Part shown: positions 18,229 to 26,325 of the stretch, piece by piece
Numbering within the stretch: position 1 is the stretch's first letter
Layout of the letters: each line of letters opens with the position of its first letter
NCBI GenBank assembly: GCA_036271795.1
Contig: DATAZY010000083.1
Location: 1 to 64,000 of the forward strand
Length of the DNA: 64,000 nt
Source: Galbitalea sp036271795
Lineage (GTDB): Bacteria > Actinomycetota > Actinomycetes > Actinomycetales > Microbacteriaceae
Direction of reading: 5' to 3'
The notes under the pieces: generated by a model
Seen by the model: only the letters and a program-made list of their open reading frames with translations
Database searches by the model: none
Told to the model about the DNA's origin: nothing
Made by a program: the position numbers and the translations under genes

Positions 18229-20847
18229 ATGTTGCTCGAGCGTGAGTCAGCTCTCCATTCGCTCGCCGCCTTCGCGGCCGATGCGGAGCGCGGCGACGGG
18301 CGACTTGTGTTGATTTCCGCGGAGGCAGGCGGCGGCAAATCCGCCCTGCTGGAACAGTTCGCCGGCGACCTTCCGGATGCTCGCTGGCTGTGGGCCGCCT
18401 CCGATGGTCTTTTCACGCCTCGACCGCTCGGACCGCTCTACGATCTGGCGGAACAACTCGGCGGAGAGTTGCTGCAGCTGTGCGCCGCTCAAGCTCCTCG
18501 AGACGCACTGTTCCGTGCGCTGCTTCGACAGTTGATTGAGCACGATCCCGTCGAGCGCCAACTCAGCGATCGCGATGAGCTAACCGTGGTCGTCTTCGAG
18601 GACCTGCATTGGGCGGACGAAGCGACGGTCGATCTTGTGGGGTTCCTTGGTCGTCGTCTTCGCGGGTCGCGTGTTCTGATTCTGGTGACCTATCGGGATC
18701 TGGGCGCGAGCCCCAAGGACATCCTGCGGATCGCGATCGGCGAACTGTCATCTCAGAGCTCGACAAAACGGGTCGAGCTTGAGCCGCTGTCGGAGGCCGC
18801 CGTCTCGACGATTGCCAGCGGGAGTCGGCTTGATCCCGACCAGCTCTATCGGCTCACCGGGGGCAATCCATTTTTCGTGACCGAAGTTGTATCCGGCGGA
18901 ATGGACACTGTTCCGTCGTCGGCGAGGGATGCCGTCTTGGCGCGCGCGGGACGCCTCGGCTCGGAAGCACGAGACGTCCTCGAGATCGCCGCGCTTGTCG
19001 GACGTCGGGTGGATCCGGCGCTCCTGCTTCGGTTGGCTCCGCACTTCGCCGACGTGGCGGATGAGCTCGCCGGGTCAAACCTGCTGGTGGACGAATCGTC
19101 TTCCCTGTCGTTCCGTCACGAACTCGCGAGAATCGCCGTGGAACAGACGGTCCCGTTCGGTCGCAAGCCCGCCATCCACGCCGCCATCCTTGCCGCGTTG
19201 CGTGAACTGGGCGTTGACGACGACGCGCGACTGGCATTTCATGCGGAGGCCTCGGGGGATCGAGCCGCAGTCCTTCTCTACGCACCCCGCGCGGCTGAGC
19301 GAGCCTGCGAAGTCGCGTCCCATCGCGAAGGCGCCGCGCAGTACGAGCGTGCTCTTCGATTCGCGGACGGCGCGCCGGCGGCAAACCGCGCCGCGCTCTA
19401 TGAGGCGTACGCGCGTGAGGTGTCGCTGCTCGACCGCTGGGAGGATGCCGATACGGCCGCGATCCAGGCCCTCGCTCTGTGGCGTGAATCCGGCGACCTC
19501 CTGAGGGTCGGCGCCGTGTTGACGCGGCTGAGCGGGATCGCCTGGCGGCTCTGCAATGGGCCAGCGTGTGTCGCATACTCGCAGGAAGCCGTTCGAGTTC
19601 TCGAACCTATCGGTCCATCTGTCGAGCTCGCATCTGCGTATGCCTCTCGCGCTTCTGACCTGATGGTCCTTGGACGTAACGCCGAGGCTCTCGAGTTCGT
19701 TCGCATGGTGCGTGAGCTCGCGACAGAATTCGATGCGTCGGATGTCATGAGCGGGATTCTGAACACCGAGGCTTGTGCACGATATGGCCTCGGTGAGGAG
19801 TGGCGTGACGTGCTGACGGAGGCGCTCGAGCTCGCCTTGAAGAATGGACACGCAGCACTGGCGGGTCGTGCCTACACAAATTTCGCCGAACTCGCGCTGG
19901 TCGATCGCGATTTTGAACTCTGTAATCACTACCGTCGCGAGGGCCTCGCCTACTCGGAAGAGCGAGATCTGGGTGTCTATTCCACGTGTCTTAGGGGCAA
20001 CTTTGTCGTGTGCGGCGAGAAGACCGGTGACTGGGACGCGGCGATGGAACAAGGCAACGACCTCCTGAGGAGCGTCGCATCGCCCATCAATCGGATAAAT
20101 GCGCTCACCGGAACCGGGCTGATCGCCGCTCGACGCGGGGAAGGCATCGTCTGGGAACGCCTCGATGAGGCCGCGAGCTCCGGGGCACGGGTCGAGGAAC
20201 CGGAGTGGATCGCGACGCCAGGTCTCGCCCGTGCTGAGGCGGCATGGCTCGAGGGAAATCAAGCCATGACGAGATCCGAAATAGAGCGAATCCTCACTGT
20301 GATCGACACGGTCGACCCATGGCAGCGTGGCTCCGTCGCGGTCTGGCTCAAACGGCTCGACGATGATCACGAGGTGCGCGGCAGAATCGCCGAACCGTAC
20401 CGACTGATGCTCGACGGGAAAGCCGAGGAGGCCGCGGCACTGTGGCTGAGCCTGTCCAGTCCCGTCGATGCCGCCATGGCCCTCTACGACGGGGCCAGCG
20501 AGACGAACCTGCGTGAGGCTCTCAAGATCTTCGAGGGGCTGGGGGCAGCGGCATCCGCGAATCTGGTGCGATCGCGGATGCGCGAGGTCGGCGTCCGCTC
20601 CATCCCGGTTGGCGCGCGGAGCGCGACGCGCGCGAACCCATCCGGCCTCACCCGTCGAGAAAGCGAGGTGCTCGCTCTGATAACGCGCGGGGCGACCAAC
20701 GCCGAGATCGCAGAGTCGCTGTTCATTTCGCCGAAGACGGTCGACCACCACGTCTCCGCCGTGCTCGCGAAGCTCGGAACCCCCACCCGGGGTGCGGCGG
20801 CCGCCGAGGCGGAGCGTCTCGGACTGGTTGGCGCGGCAGCTCCCTAG
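18229..20847 (+). CDS. LuxR-family regulator with N-terminal AAA/NACHT-like ATPase (LAL type)
   Basis: Large 872-residue transcription activator of the MalT/LAL type. Walker A AEAGGGKS is at residues 31-38 and Walker B VVFEDLHWAD ends near 130. A long helical TPR-like region follows, then a C-terminal LuxR helix-turn-helix (about 805-865; LTRRESEVL and PKTVDHHVSAVLAKLG). Such proteins use ATP binding and an inducer to activate nearby promoters. The next genes encode two small DUF4242-type proteins behind a perfect palindrome, the likely target (inference). No good ribosome-binding site precedes the ATG. Confidence 0.88.
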   Translation: MLLERESALHSLAAFAADAERGDGRLVLISAEAGGGKSALLEQFAGDLPDARWLWAASDGLFTPRPLGPLYDLAEQLGGELLQLCAAQAPRDALFRALLRQLIEHDPVERQLSDRDELTVVVFEDLHWADEATVDLVGFLGRRLRGSRVLILVTYRDLGASPKDILRIAIGELSSQSSTKRVELEPLSEAAVSTIASGSRLDPDQLYRLTGGNPFFVTEVVSGGMDTVPSSARDAVLARAGRLGSEARDVLEIAALVGRRVDPALLLRLAPHFADVADELAGSNLLVDESSSLSFRHELARIAVEQTVPFGRKPAIHAAILAALRELGVDDDARLAFHAEASGDRAAVLLYAPRAAERACEVASHREGAAQYERALRFADGAPAANRAALYEAYAREVSLLDRWEDADTAAIQALALWRESGDLLRVGAVLTRLSGIAWRLCNGPACVAYSQEAVRVLEPIGPSVELASAYASRASDLMVLGRNAEALEFVRMVRELATEFDASDVMSGILNTEACARYGLGEEWRDVLTEALELALKNGHAALAGRAYTNFAELALVDRDFELCNHYRREGLAYSEERDLGVYSTCLRGNFVVCGEKTGDWDAAMEQGNDLLRSVASPINRINALTGTGLIAARRGEGIVWERLDEAASSGARVEEPEWIATPGLARAEAAWLEGNQAMTRSEIERILTVIDTVDPWQRGSVAVWLKRLDDDHEVRGRIAEPYRLMLDGKAEEAAALWLSLSSPVDAAMALYDGASETNLREALKIFEGLGAAASANLVRSRMREVGVRSIPVGARSATRANPSGLTRRESEVLALITRGATNAEIAESLFISPKTVDHHVSAVLAKLGTPTRGAAAAEAERLGLVGAAAP

Positions 20848-20913
20848 TCCCCGAACTTCAGTCCCCGGGTACATGGCATCGCCATTCCCGATAACTGGGT
20901 GAGCGGCGACCAA

Positions 20914-20936
20914 ACATGGGGATCGTCTCCCCATGT
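20914..20936. promoter_or_regulatory. Perfect 9-bp inverted repeat, candidate activator site
   Basis: Arms ACATGGGGA and TCCCCATGT are separated by 5 nt. The centre (20925) lies about 43 bp upstream of the start predicted from a TACCTT -10 box at 20956-20961, the usual place for a LuxR-type activator overlapping the -35 region. No good -35 box is present, as expected for an activator-dependent promoter. Confidence 0.55.
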
Positions 20937-20955
20937 GCGAGTGCTCCGAATTTTC

Positions 20956-20961
20956 TACCTT
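20956..20961 (+). promoter_or_regulatory. Candidate -10 box for the DUF4242-type genes
   Basis: TACCTT, 31 bp downstream of the palindrome centre and about 35 bp before the first ATG at 20996. Confidence 0.4.
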
Positions 20962-20995
20962 GGTCTTACGAGAAAGTCCGACCCAGGAGCACATC

Positions 20996-21178
20996 ATGCC
21001 GCTGTACATCGAGATCCTCGACCAGTCCGCTGACACGGTCACGACCGGAAAGAACGCTCAGGTGCTGTCCGCGTGGACAAGCGAGAACACCAGAGAGATT
21101 TTCCGTCTCATTGATGCTCCCGATGAGCACGAGATGTCAGGTACGCCAGTGCGTGGCGCGCGCATCCTGTACTGCTAG
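20996..21178 (+). CDS. Short 60-residue protein related to DUF4242/SCO4226
   Basis: Begins MPLYIEI and contains FRLIDAPDEHE, matching the MPLYMDI start and FCLVDAPSADA strand of the full-length DUF4242 protein next to it. The central helix and the C-terminal strand are shortened, and it ends in Leu-Tyr-Cys. ATG 20996 is chosen over an upstream in-frame ATG because an AGGAGC ribosome-binding site lies 5 nt before it and the N-terminus aligns with the paralogue. It could be a real minimal variant or a decaying duplicate. Function unknown. Confidence 0.65.
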   Translation: MPLYIEILDQSADTVTTGKNAQVLSAWTSENTREIFRLIDAPDEHEMSGTPVRGARILYC

Positions 21179-21224
21179 TCGTTCTCTCGCATCCATCCGA
21201 TATATCAATCTAGGAGTTGATCAC

Positions 21225-21476
21225 ATGCCGCTTTACATGGACATTCACGAGATCGCCGGGGGCGTCAGCATCGATGACGTTGCAAAGGCTCACCAGGCCG
21301 ACCTTCAGACCGAGGGAGCGCACGACGTCCACTACCTCAAGTACTGGGTCGATGAAGGCGCCGGGCGGATCTTCTGCCTGGTCGATGCTCCGTCCGCGGA
21401 CGCCGCAAACACAGTCCACCGCGAGGCTCATGGCCTGGTCGCGGATGAGATCTTCGAGGTCTCCGAGGGCGTCTAG
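21225..21476 (+). CDS. DUF4242 / SCO4226-like small protein
   Basis: An 83-residue ferredoxin-like alpha/beta protein. The features YWVDEGAGRIFCLVDAPS and TVHREAHGLVADEIFEV match the SCO4226 family (DUF4242), in which a Streptomyces member binds nickel; the His residues in AKAHQAD and HREAHG are candidate ligands. ATG 21225 has a TAGGAGTTG ribosome-binding site. It lies 46 bp after the short paralogue, so both are probably on one transcript under the palindrome at 20914. The biological role is unknown. Confidence 0.85.
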   Translation: MPLYMDIHEIAGGVSIDDVAKAHQADLQTEGAHDVHYLKYWVDEGAGRIFCLVDAPSADAANTVHREAHGLVADEIFEVSEGV

Positions 21477-21485
21477 CACTGCCCG

Positions 21486-21507
21486 TTGTGCCGGATGTGG
21501 GACTCGA
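21486..21507. repeat. 22-bp copy of the tRNA-Leu 3' end
   Basis: Identical to 21664-21685, which covers the 3' end of tRNA-Leu (acceptor and start of the T arm). The copies lie 178 bp apart as direct repeats. Such 3'-end duplications mark integration sites of mobile elements; here only 156 bp remain between the repeats. Confidence 0.7.
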
Positions 21508-21624
21508 CGCCCCTACTGGCCCGCATCCACATCGCGGTCATCTCGAGTGCTTCAACTGCGGACCCGCGATGCGGCTGACTGCCCAGCGGGGGCCCGGAAA
21601 ATTGAAGTCGACTCACCCGGCATG

Positions 21625-21665
21625 AATTTGGGAATGACCGCCCCGTGGACGGTCATTCCCAAATT
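21625..21665. terminator. 16-bp perfect hairpin after tRNA-Leu
   Basis: Arms 21625-21640 and 21650-21665 are perfectly complementary around a 9-nt loop. On the minus strand the stem begins right after the tRNA 3' end, and on the plus strand it follows the DUF4242 gene, so it may terminate both transcripts. A poly-T tail is missing, so it may instead belong to the repeated element. Confidence 0.5.
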
Positions 21666-21666
21666 G

Positions 21667-21749
21667 TGCCGGATGTGGGACTCGAACCCACACGCCCTTT
21701 CGAGCAAAGCATTTTGAGTGCTCCGCGTCTGCCATTCCGCCAATCCGGC
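21667..21749 (-). tRNA. tRNA-Leu (anticodon CAA)
   Basis: Class-II tRNA of 83 nt. A 7-bp acceptor pairs 21743-21749 with 21668-21674. The anticodon stem encloses loop CTCAAAA, giving anticodon CAA, which reads UUG. A long variable arm and the T-loop TTCGAGT are present. CCA is not encoded after the discriminator A at 21667. This gene is the reference copy for the partial duplicate at 21486. Confidence 0.95.
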
Positions 21750-21775
21750 GCACAACACCGTGGGAAACAATACCG

Positions 21776-21781
21776 TAGGGT
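21776..21781 (+). promoter_or_regulatory. -10 box of a probable leaderless promoter for the ANTAR regulator
   Basis: TAGGGT ends 6 nt before the GTG start at 21788; no ribosome-binding site is present. Confidence 0.6.
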
Positions 21782-21787
21782 TGATCC

Positions 21788-22408
21788 GTGAGCGATCAGG
21801 GATCAACCCCAACGGCCCAGGGTTCTTCGGCACCGCGTCGAGTTGTCGTCGCTGAAGACGAATCGCTGATTCGGCTCGATATCGTCGAGACTCTCCGCGA
21901 CAACGGGTTTGAAGTTGTCGGTGAGGCTGCGGACGGTGAGACCGCCGTCGCGCTGGCGACGGAGCTACGCCCCGACCTGGTCATCATGGACGTCAAGATG
22001 CCACAGCTTGACGGCATCTCCGCGGCGGAGCGCCTGACCAAGAACCACATCGCGCCCGTCGTGCTGCTCACCGCGTTCAGCCAGAAGGAACTTGTCGAAC
22101 GTGCGAGCGAGGCAGGCGCTCTCGCCTACGTGGTCAAGCCGTTCACACCCAACGATCTTCTACCCGCAATCGAAATCGCACTCGCGCGCTACGCGCAGAT
22201 CATCACCCTCGAGGCCGAGGTCACTGATCTCGTTGAGCGATTCGAGACCCGCAAGCTCGTCGATCGCGCCAAGGGTCTCCTGAACGAGAAGATGGGACTG
22301 ACCGAGCCGGAAGCGTTCCGCTGGATCCAGAAGGCATCCATGGATCGCCGCCTGACCATGCATGACGTGTCGCAGGCCATCATCGAACAGCTCTCTGCCA
22401 AGAAGTAA
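21788..22408 (+). CDS. pdtaR: ANTAR-domain response regulator (PdtaR type)
   Basis: A 206-residue two-component regulator. The N-terminal receiver (about 18-135) has E23/D24 as the acidic pair, D68 as phosphoacceptor (VIMDVKMP) and the conserved Lys in VVKPF. The C-terminal ANTAR domain (about 145-200) binds paired RNA hairpins and causes antitermination, so it acts on RNA and not on DNA. Its position before polA matches the mycobacterial Rv1626-Rv1629 order. The cognate histidine kinase is not in the window. The GTG start is supported by the leaderless -10 box. Confidence 0.93.
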   Translation: MSDQGSTPTAQGSSAPRRVVVAEDESLIRLDIVETLRDNGFEVVGEAADGETAVALATELRPDLVIMDVKMPQLDGISAAERLTKNHIAPVVLLTAFSQKELVERASEAGALAYVVKPFTPNDLLPAIEIALARYAQIITLEAEVTDLVERFETRKLVDRAKGLLNEKMGLTEPEAFRWIQKASMDRRLTMHDVSQAIIEQLSAKK

Positions 22409-22416
22409 CCATGAGG

Positions 22417-23121
22417 TCAGGCGTCCAGCAGACGTGAGTTGATGCGCGCAAGCTGCGCTGAGGTCATGCCGGCTCCCACCAGGTACTCGCGAACGGGTAC
22501 GTCGTCAAGAAAGTCGTTCAGCTGGACGGCGGCGATGCGGGCGAAATCGTCCAGCTCCGAGTCCGTCATCGAACCCTGCGGGCCACCATGGATTCGCCAC
22601 CAGGCGTCGATCTCCCTGACGCTGCGCGCATAGTTCTGAGCAATCGCGTCGCGTTCGACCCCCAGGAGTTCCAGGATCATCGCGGTGATCATTCCCGTTC
22701 GATCTCGCCCGGCCATGCAGTGGACCAGGACGCCGCCCGGCGCCGCATCCGCTATCGCGCCAACCGCGTCTGACACCAGTTTCGGCCAGCGCCGCAGGAC
22801 TGCTGGATAATACTCGGGAGAGCCGAGCCGGTCGCCCCAGACGGCCATGAACTCGTCATCCGACTGGTCCTCGATGGGGCATCGCACGATCGCCAGATCA
22901 GCCGGACGAGATGTCGAGGGCGAAACTTCGTAGTCGTTTCGTAGATCGACGATCGTGCGTATCCCGTGGGCGTGCACCTCGAGCCAGCCAGACGCCGACA
23001 GGTCGTCCGGGTTTGCCGAGCGGAACAGACGACCGGGCCGGATTTCCCCACCAGGAGTCGCAATACCGCCCAGGTCGTGAAGGTTGTGGAGCTCGCTGTG
23101 CCGCGCTGGCTCCGGACTCAC
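22417..23121 (-). CDS. Tyrosine-phosphatase-like protein
   Basis: A 234-residue protein of the bacterial protein-tyrosine phosphatase family. The phosphate-binding loop CX5R is HCMAGRDRTG, with nucleophile C135 and R141. The N-terminal LRDLGG-like segment (HNLHDLGGIAT) and the GRLFRSA element are typical of this family, some members of which act on phosphoinositides or phosphotyrosine. The GTG start overlaps the stop of the thioesterase gene by 4 nt (GTGA), so they are coupled. The substrate is unknown. Confidence 0.88.
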   Translation of the reverse strand: MSPEPARHSELHNLHDLGGIATPGGEIRPGRLFRSANPDDLSASGWLEVHAHGIRTIVDLRNDYEVSPSTSRPADLAIVRCPIEDQSDDEFMAVWGDRLGSPEYYPAVLRRWPKLVSDAVGAIADAAPGGVLVHCMAGRDRTGMITAMILELLGVERDAIAQNYARSVREIDAWWRIHGGPQGSMTDSELDDFARIAAVQLNDFLDDVPVREYLVGAGMTSAQLARINSRLLDA

Positions 23122-23543
23122 TGGTCTCTGAGCATGTTGGTCATGCGAACCGTGGAAAGTCGCCGGCCCTGGTCGTCCGTCATGACGATCTCATGGGTCG
23201 CCAGGGTCCTGCCGAGCACGATCGCGGTGCAGGTCCCGGTTACCCAGCCTTCTGTGATTGCCCGGCTGTGCGTTGCGTTGATTTCGATCCCGACCGCGTA
23301 GCGTCCCGGACCCGCGTGGATGGCCGACGAGATCGACCCGAGGGACTCGGCGAGCACGACGTGGGCCCCACCGTGGAGAAGCCCGATGACCTGGGTGTTT
23401 CCCTCGACCGGCATTCTGGCCACCGAGCGTTCGGCGCCGAGTTCCAGGAATTCGATACCCATCTTGTCGGTGAGTGGACCACCGCGGGACTCGATCAGTC
23501 GGCTGTAGAGTTCGGGGTCGAGATCGTCTGGATAAGTCGTCAT
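23118..23543 (-). CDS. PaaI-family hotdog-fold thioesterase
   Basis: A 141-residue single hotdog domain. GLLHGGAHVVLAESLGS is the helix bearing the active-site acid in PaaI/YbgC-type acyl-CoA thioesterases, followed by the GIEINATHSR strand. The ATG at 23543 follows an AAGAAAG ribosome-binding site; the frame is open further upstream but would run into the divergent polA promoter. It is the first gene of a two-gene operon with the phosphatase. The acyl-CoA substrate is not evident. Confidence 0.88.
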   Translation of the reverse strand: MTTYPDDLDPELYSRLIESRGGPLTDKMGIEFLELGAERSVARMPVEGNTQVIGLLHGGAHVVLAESLGSISSAIHAGPGRYAVGIEINATHSRAITEGWVTGTCTAIVLGRTLATHEIVMTDDQGRRLSTVRMTNMLRDQ

Positions 23544-23585
23544 TTGCTGCTTTCTTGAGGCCGAATCATCGTCGGTCGTGCGCAC

Positions 23586-23591
23586 TAGGCT
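23586..23591 (+). promoter_or_regulatory. -10 box of a probable leaderless promoter for polA
   Basis: TAGGCT lies 7 nt before the GTG at 23599. This supports that GTG over an upstream in-frame GTG at 23578, which would precede the promoter. Confidence 0.55.
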
Positions 23592-23598
23592 GACTAAA

Positions 23599-26283
23599 GT
23601 GACGGACTCCAAAAAGCCTACCCTCATGGTCATCGACGGCCATTCGCTGGCATTCCGCGCGTTTTACGCCCTTCCGGTCGACAGTTTCGTCACCCGAGAC
23701 GGGCAGCACACCAACGCGATCCACGGCTTCATTTCGATGCTCATCAACCTCCTCGCGAACGAGAAGCCAACGCACGTCGCTGTCGCGTTCGACATTTCGC
23801 GGTACTCGTTTCGCACGCGCGAATACCCCGAATACAAGGGCACCCGGGATGCGACGCCGCCCGAGTTCGTTGGCCAGATACCGCTGCTCGAAGAGGCACT
23901 CCATGCGATGAGCATTCCGACGCTCTCGAAGGAGGACTACGAGGCGGACGACATCCTCGCCACCCTTGCCCATCGCGGATCCGCCGAGGGATTCAATGTC
24001 TTCGTGGTCTCCGGTGATCGCGACGCAATCCAGATGATCGACGACAACGTCACCCTGTTGTATCCGAATGCTCGCGGCGTCTCCGAACTCAAACGCTACG
24101 ACCGGGACACCGTGTTCGAACGCTACGGAATCGAGCCGCACCAGTACCCCGACATCGCGGCCCTCGTCGGCGAGACCAGCGACAACCTGATCGGCATTGA
24201 CAAGGTGGGCGAAAAGACCGCGGTCAAGTGGATCACGCAGTACGGCAGCCTCTCCGGTGTACTTGAGCACGCCGACGAAATCGGGGGAGTGGTCGGGCAG
24301 AACCTGCGTGACCAGCAGGATCGCGCGTTGCGAAATCGCAAACTCAACCATCTGCTGACGGATCTCGACCTTCCGTACGGGCCGACAGACCTCGAGCGCA
24401 AGCCGATGAACGCCGCGGCCATCCGTGACGTGTTCGATCGACTGCAGTTCCGCACACTTCAGGAACGGGTTCTCAAGATCGCGGCCCAGGATGGCGCCGA
24501 CGACGACGCGACCGATGCACTGCTCGACGATACCGGCAACGGCGCGCCGACCGTGCGCACGATGGTCGACGAGGAACTGGCCAAATGGCTCGACACCCAG
24601 TCGGCAAAGGGTACAAAACCCCTGGGGTTGCGCGTCGAATTCACCTCGGGGGGCGTCACGGGTCTCGGTATAGCCAGCGAGACCGATTCGGCGTTTGTGC
24701 CGTGGGCAGCAGGGCGCCCCGATTACGTCGCCCTCGAGGAGTGGCTGCTCAGCAGCGCGCCCAAGTACCTGTTCGACTCGAAACGTGAGCTTAAATGGCT
24801 GCAGCAGTCCGGTCTCGAGTTGAACGGCATCGCCTTCGACACCACGCTGGCGGCCTGGCTGCTGAAGCCGGGCGGAAAAAATCAGGACCTCGTCGACCAG
24901 GTGTATTACTTCCTGTCAGAGTCGCTGCCGCGAGCGGATCCGAATCAGCTGGTACCCGATGTTGAGGCGGCCAGTCCGGCAACGGAGGCCTGGTACGTAC
25001 TGCGCCTGTCGCTGTATCTCGCCGAAAGGCTCGACGCGGGATCCCTTCGCGTTCTCGAGACCATCGAGTTGCCGCTCGTTCCTGTTCTCGCGGGCATGGA
25101 GACCACGGGGGTTACCGTCAACGCGAACGTGCTCGCCCGGCTGAATGCGTCGCTGACCGAGAGCACGGCAGAACTCGCGACGAGAGCATACGCAGAGATC
25201 GGGCACGAGGTGAATCTCGGATCGCCCAAGCAGCTTCAGCAGGTGCTCTTCGAAGAGTTGGGGATGCCGAAGACCCGATCGAACAAGACCGGTTTCTCGA
25301 CGGATGCCGCGTCCCTCGCCGACCTCCAAGACCAGGCTCCCCATCCATTCCTCGACCTTCTGCTGCAGCATCGCGATGCGACAAAGCTCAAGCAAATCAT
25401 CGAAACTCTCGAGCGGGGGCTTGGGTCGGACGGCCGCATCCACACCACCTACGACCAGACCGGAACCAGCACCGGTCGCATCTCCTCGAACGACCCCAAC
25501 CTTCAGAACATCCCGGTCAAGACATCAGTGGGCCGCGAGATTCGTACGGCTTTCTGTGTGGGAAAGGACAGCCGCGGTGCCAGGTTCGAGACCATGCTTA
25601 CCGCCGATTATTCGCAGATCGAGATGCGCATCATGGCGCACCTATCAGGTGATGAAGGCCTCATCCTCGCCTTCAACGAGGGCGAAGACCTGCACCGTTT
25701 CGTTGGTTCGCGCATCTTCGGTGTCGAACCGGCCGACGTCACTCCGATCATGCGCACGAAGGTCAAGGCGATGTCCTACGGGCTGGCGTACGGTCTCAGC
25801 GCGTTCGGGCTGAGCAAGCAGCTGCGGATCGAGTCGTCCGAGGCGAAACAGCTGATGGCGGACTATTTCCTCCGGTTCGGCGCGGTACGCGACTATCTGC
25901 GCAACGTCGTGGAGCAGGCGCGAATCGACGGCTATACCGAGACGATTTTCGGCCGGCGACGGCCATTCGGCGACCTCACCTCGAACAACCGGGTCTTGCG
26001 CGAGAATGCAGAACGCGCTGCGCTCAACGCGCCGATCCAGGGTTCCGCTGCCGACATCCTCAAAATCGCGATGCTCGGCATAGCGGAGGACCTGCGCGGC
26101 GGCGGTCTCGACTCCAACATGCTGATGCAGGTACACGACGAACTGGTTTTCGAGGTCGCGACAGGCGAACTCGACGCCGTGACGGCGATCGTGCGGGACC
26201 GGATGGGCCACGCCGCAGATCTGAGGGTTCCGCTCGACGTTCAGATCGGCACGGGGGACAACTGGGACGAGGCCGCGCACTGA
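23599..26283 (+). CDS. polA: DNA polymerase I
   Basis: Repair and Okazaki-fragment polymerase of 894 residues. Domains in order: N-terminal 5'-3' exonuclease (about 1-290; VIDGHSLAFRAFY, YEADDI, VSGDRD, GDNxxG-type SDNLIGI), a 3'-5' exonuclease-like domain (about 315-490) without clear DEDD catalytic residues, as in other actinobacterial Pol I, and the polymerase domain. Polymerase motif A is DYSQIEMR, motif B is RTKVKAMSYGLAYG and motif C is QVHDEL. The start is set by the TAGGCT box. It is divergent from the thioesterase gene. Confidence 0.97.
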   Translation: MTDSKKPTLMVIDGHSLAFRAFYALPVDSFVTRDGQHTNAIHGFISMLINLLANEKPTHVAVAFDISRYSFRTREYPEYKGTRDATPPEFVGQIPLLEEALHAMSIPTLSKEDYEADDILATLAHRGSAEGFNVFVVSGDRDAIQMIDDNVTLLYPNARGVSELKRYDRDTVFERYGIEPHQYPDIAALVGETSDNLIGIDKVGEKTAVKWITQYGSLSGVLEHADEIGGVVGQNLRDQQDRALRNRKLNHLLTDLDLPYGPTDLERKPMNAAAIRDVFDRLQFRTLQERVLKIAAQDGADDDATDALLDDTGNGAPTVRTMVDEELAKWLDTQSAKGTKPLGLRVEFTSGGVTGLGIASETDSAFVPWAAGRPDYVALEEWLLSSAPKYLFDSKRELKWLQQSGLELNGIAFDTTLAAWLLKPGGKNQDLVDQVYYFLSESLPRADPNQLVPDVEAASPATEAWYVLRLSLYLAERLDAGSLRVLETIELPLVPVLAGMETTGVTVNANVLARLNASLTESTAELATRAYAEIGHEVNLGSPKQLQQVLFEELGMPKTRSNKTGFSTDAASLADLQDQAPHPFLDLLLQHRDATKLKQIIETLERGLGSDGRIHTTYDQTGTSTGRISSNDPNLQNIPVKTSVGREIRTAFCVGKDSRGARFETMLTADYSQIEMRIMAHLSGDEGLILAFNEGEDLHRFVGSRIFGVEPADVTPIMRTKVKAMSYGLAYGLSAFGLSKQLRIESSEAKQLMADYFLRFGAVRDYLRNVVEQARIDGYTETIFGRRRPFGDLTSNNRVLRENAERAALNAPIQGSAADILKIAMLGIAEDLRGGGLDSNMLMQVHDELVFEVATGELDAVTAIVRDRMGHAADLRVPLDVQIGTGDNWDEAAH

Positions 26284-26313
26284 CTTTGCGCGACCCGGTC
26301 GCGCGGGCGACGG

Positions 26314-26319
26314 TAGATT
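26314..26319 (+). promoter_or_regulatory. -10 box of a probable leaderless promoter for the PTS IIA gene
   Basis: TAGATT, 6 nt before the ATG at 26326; no ribosome-binding site. Confidence 0.6.
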
Positions 26320-26325
26320 TACGGC

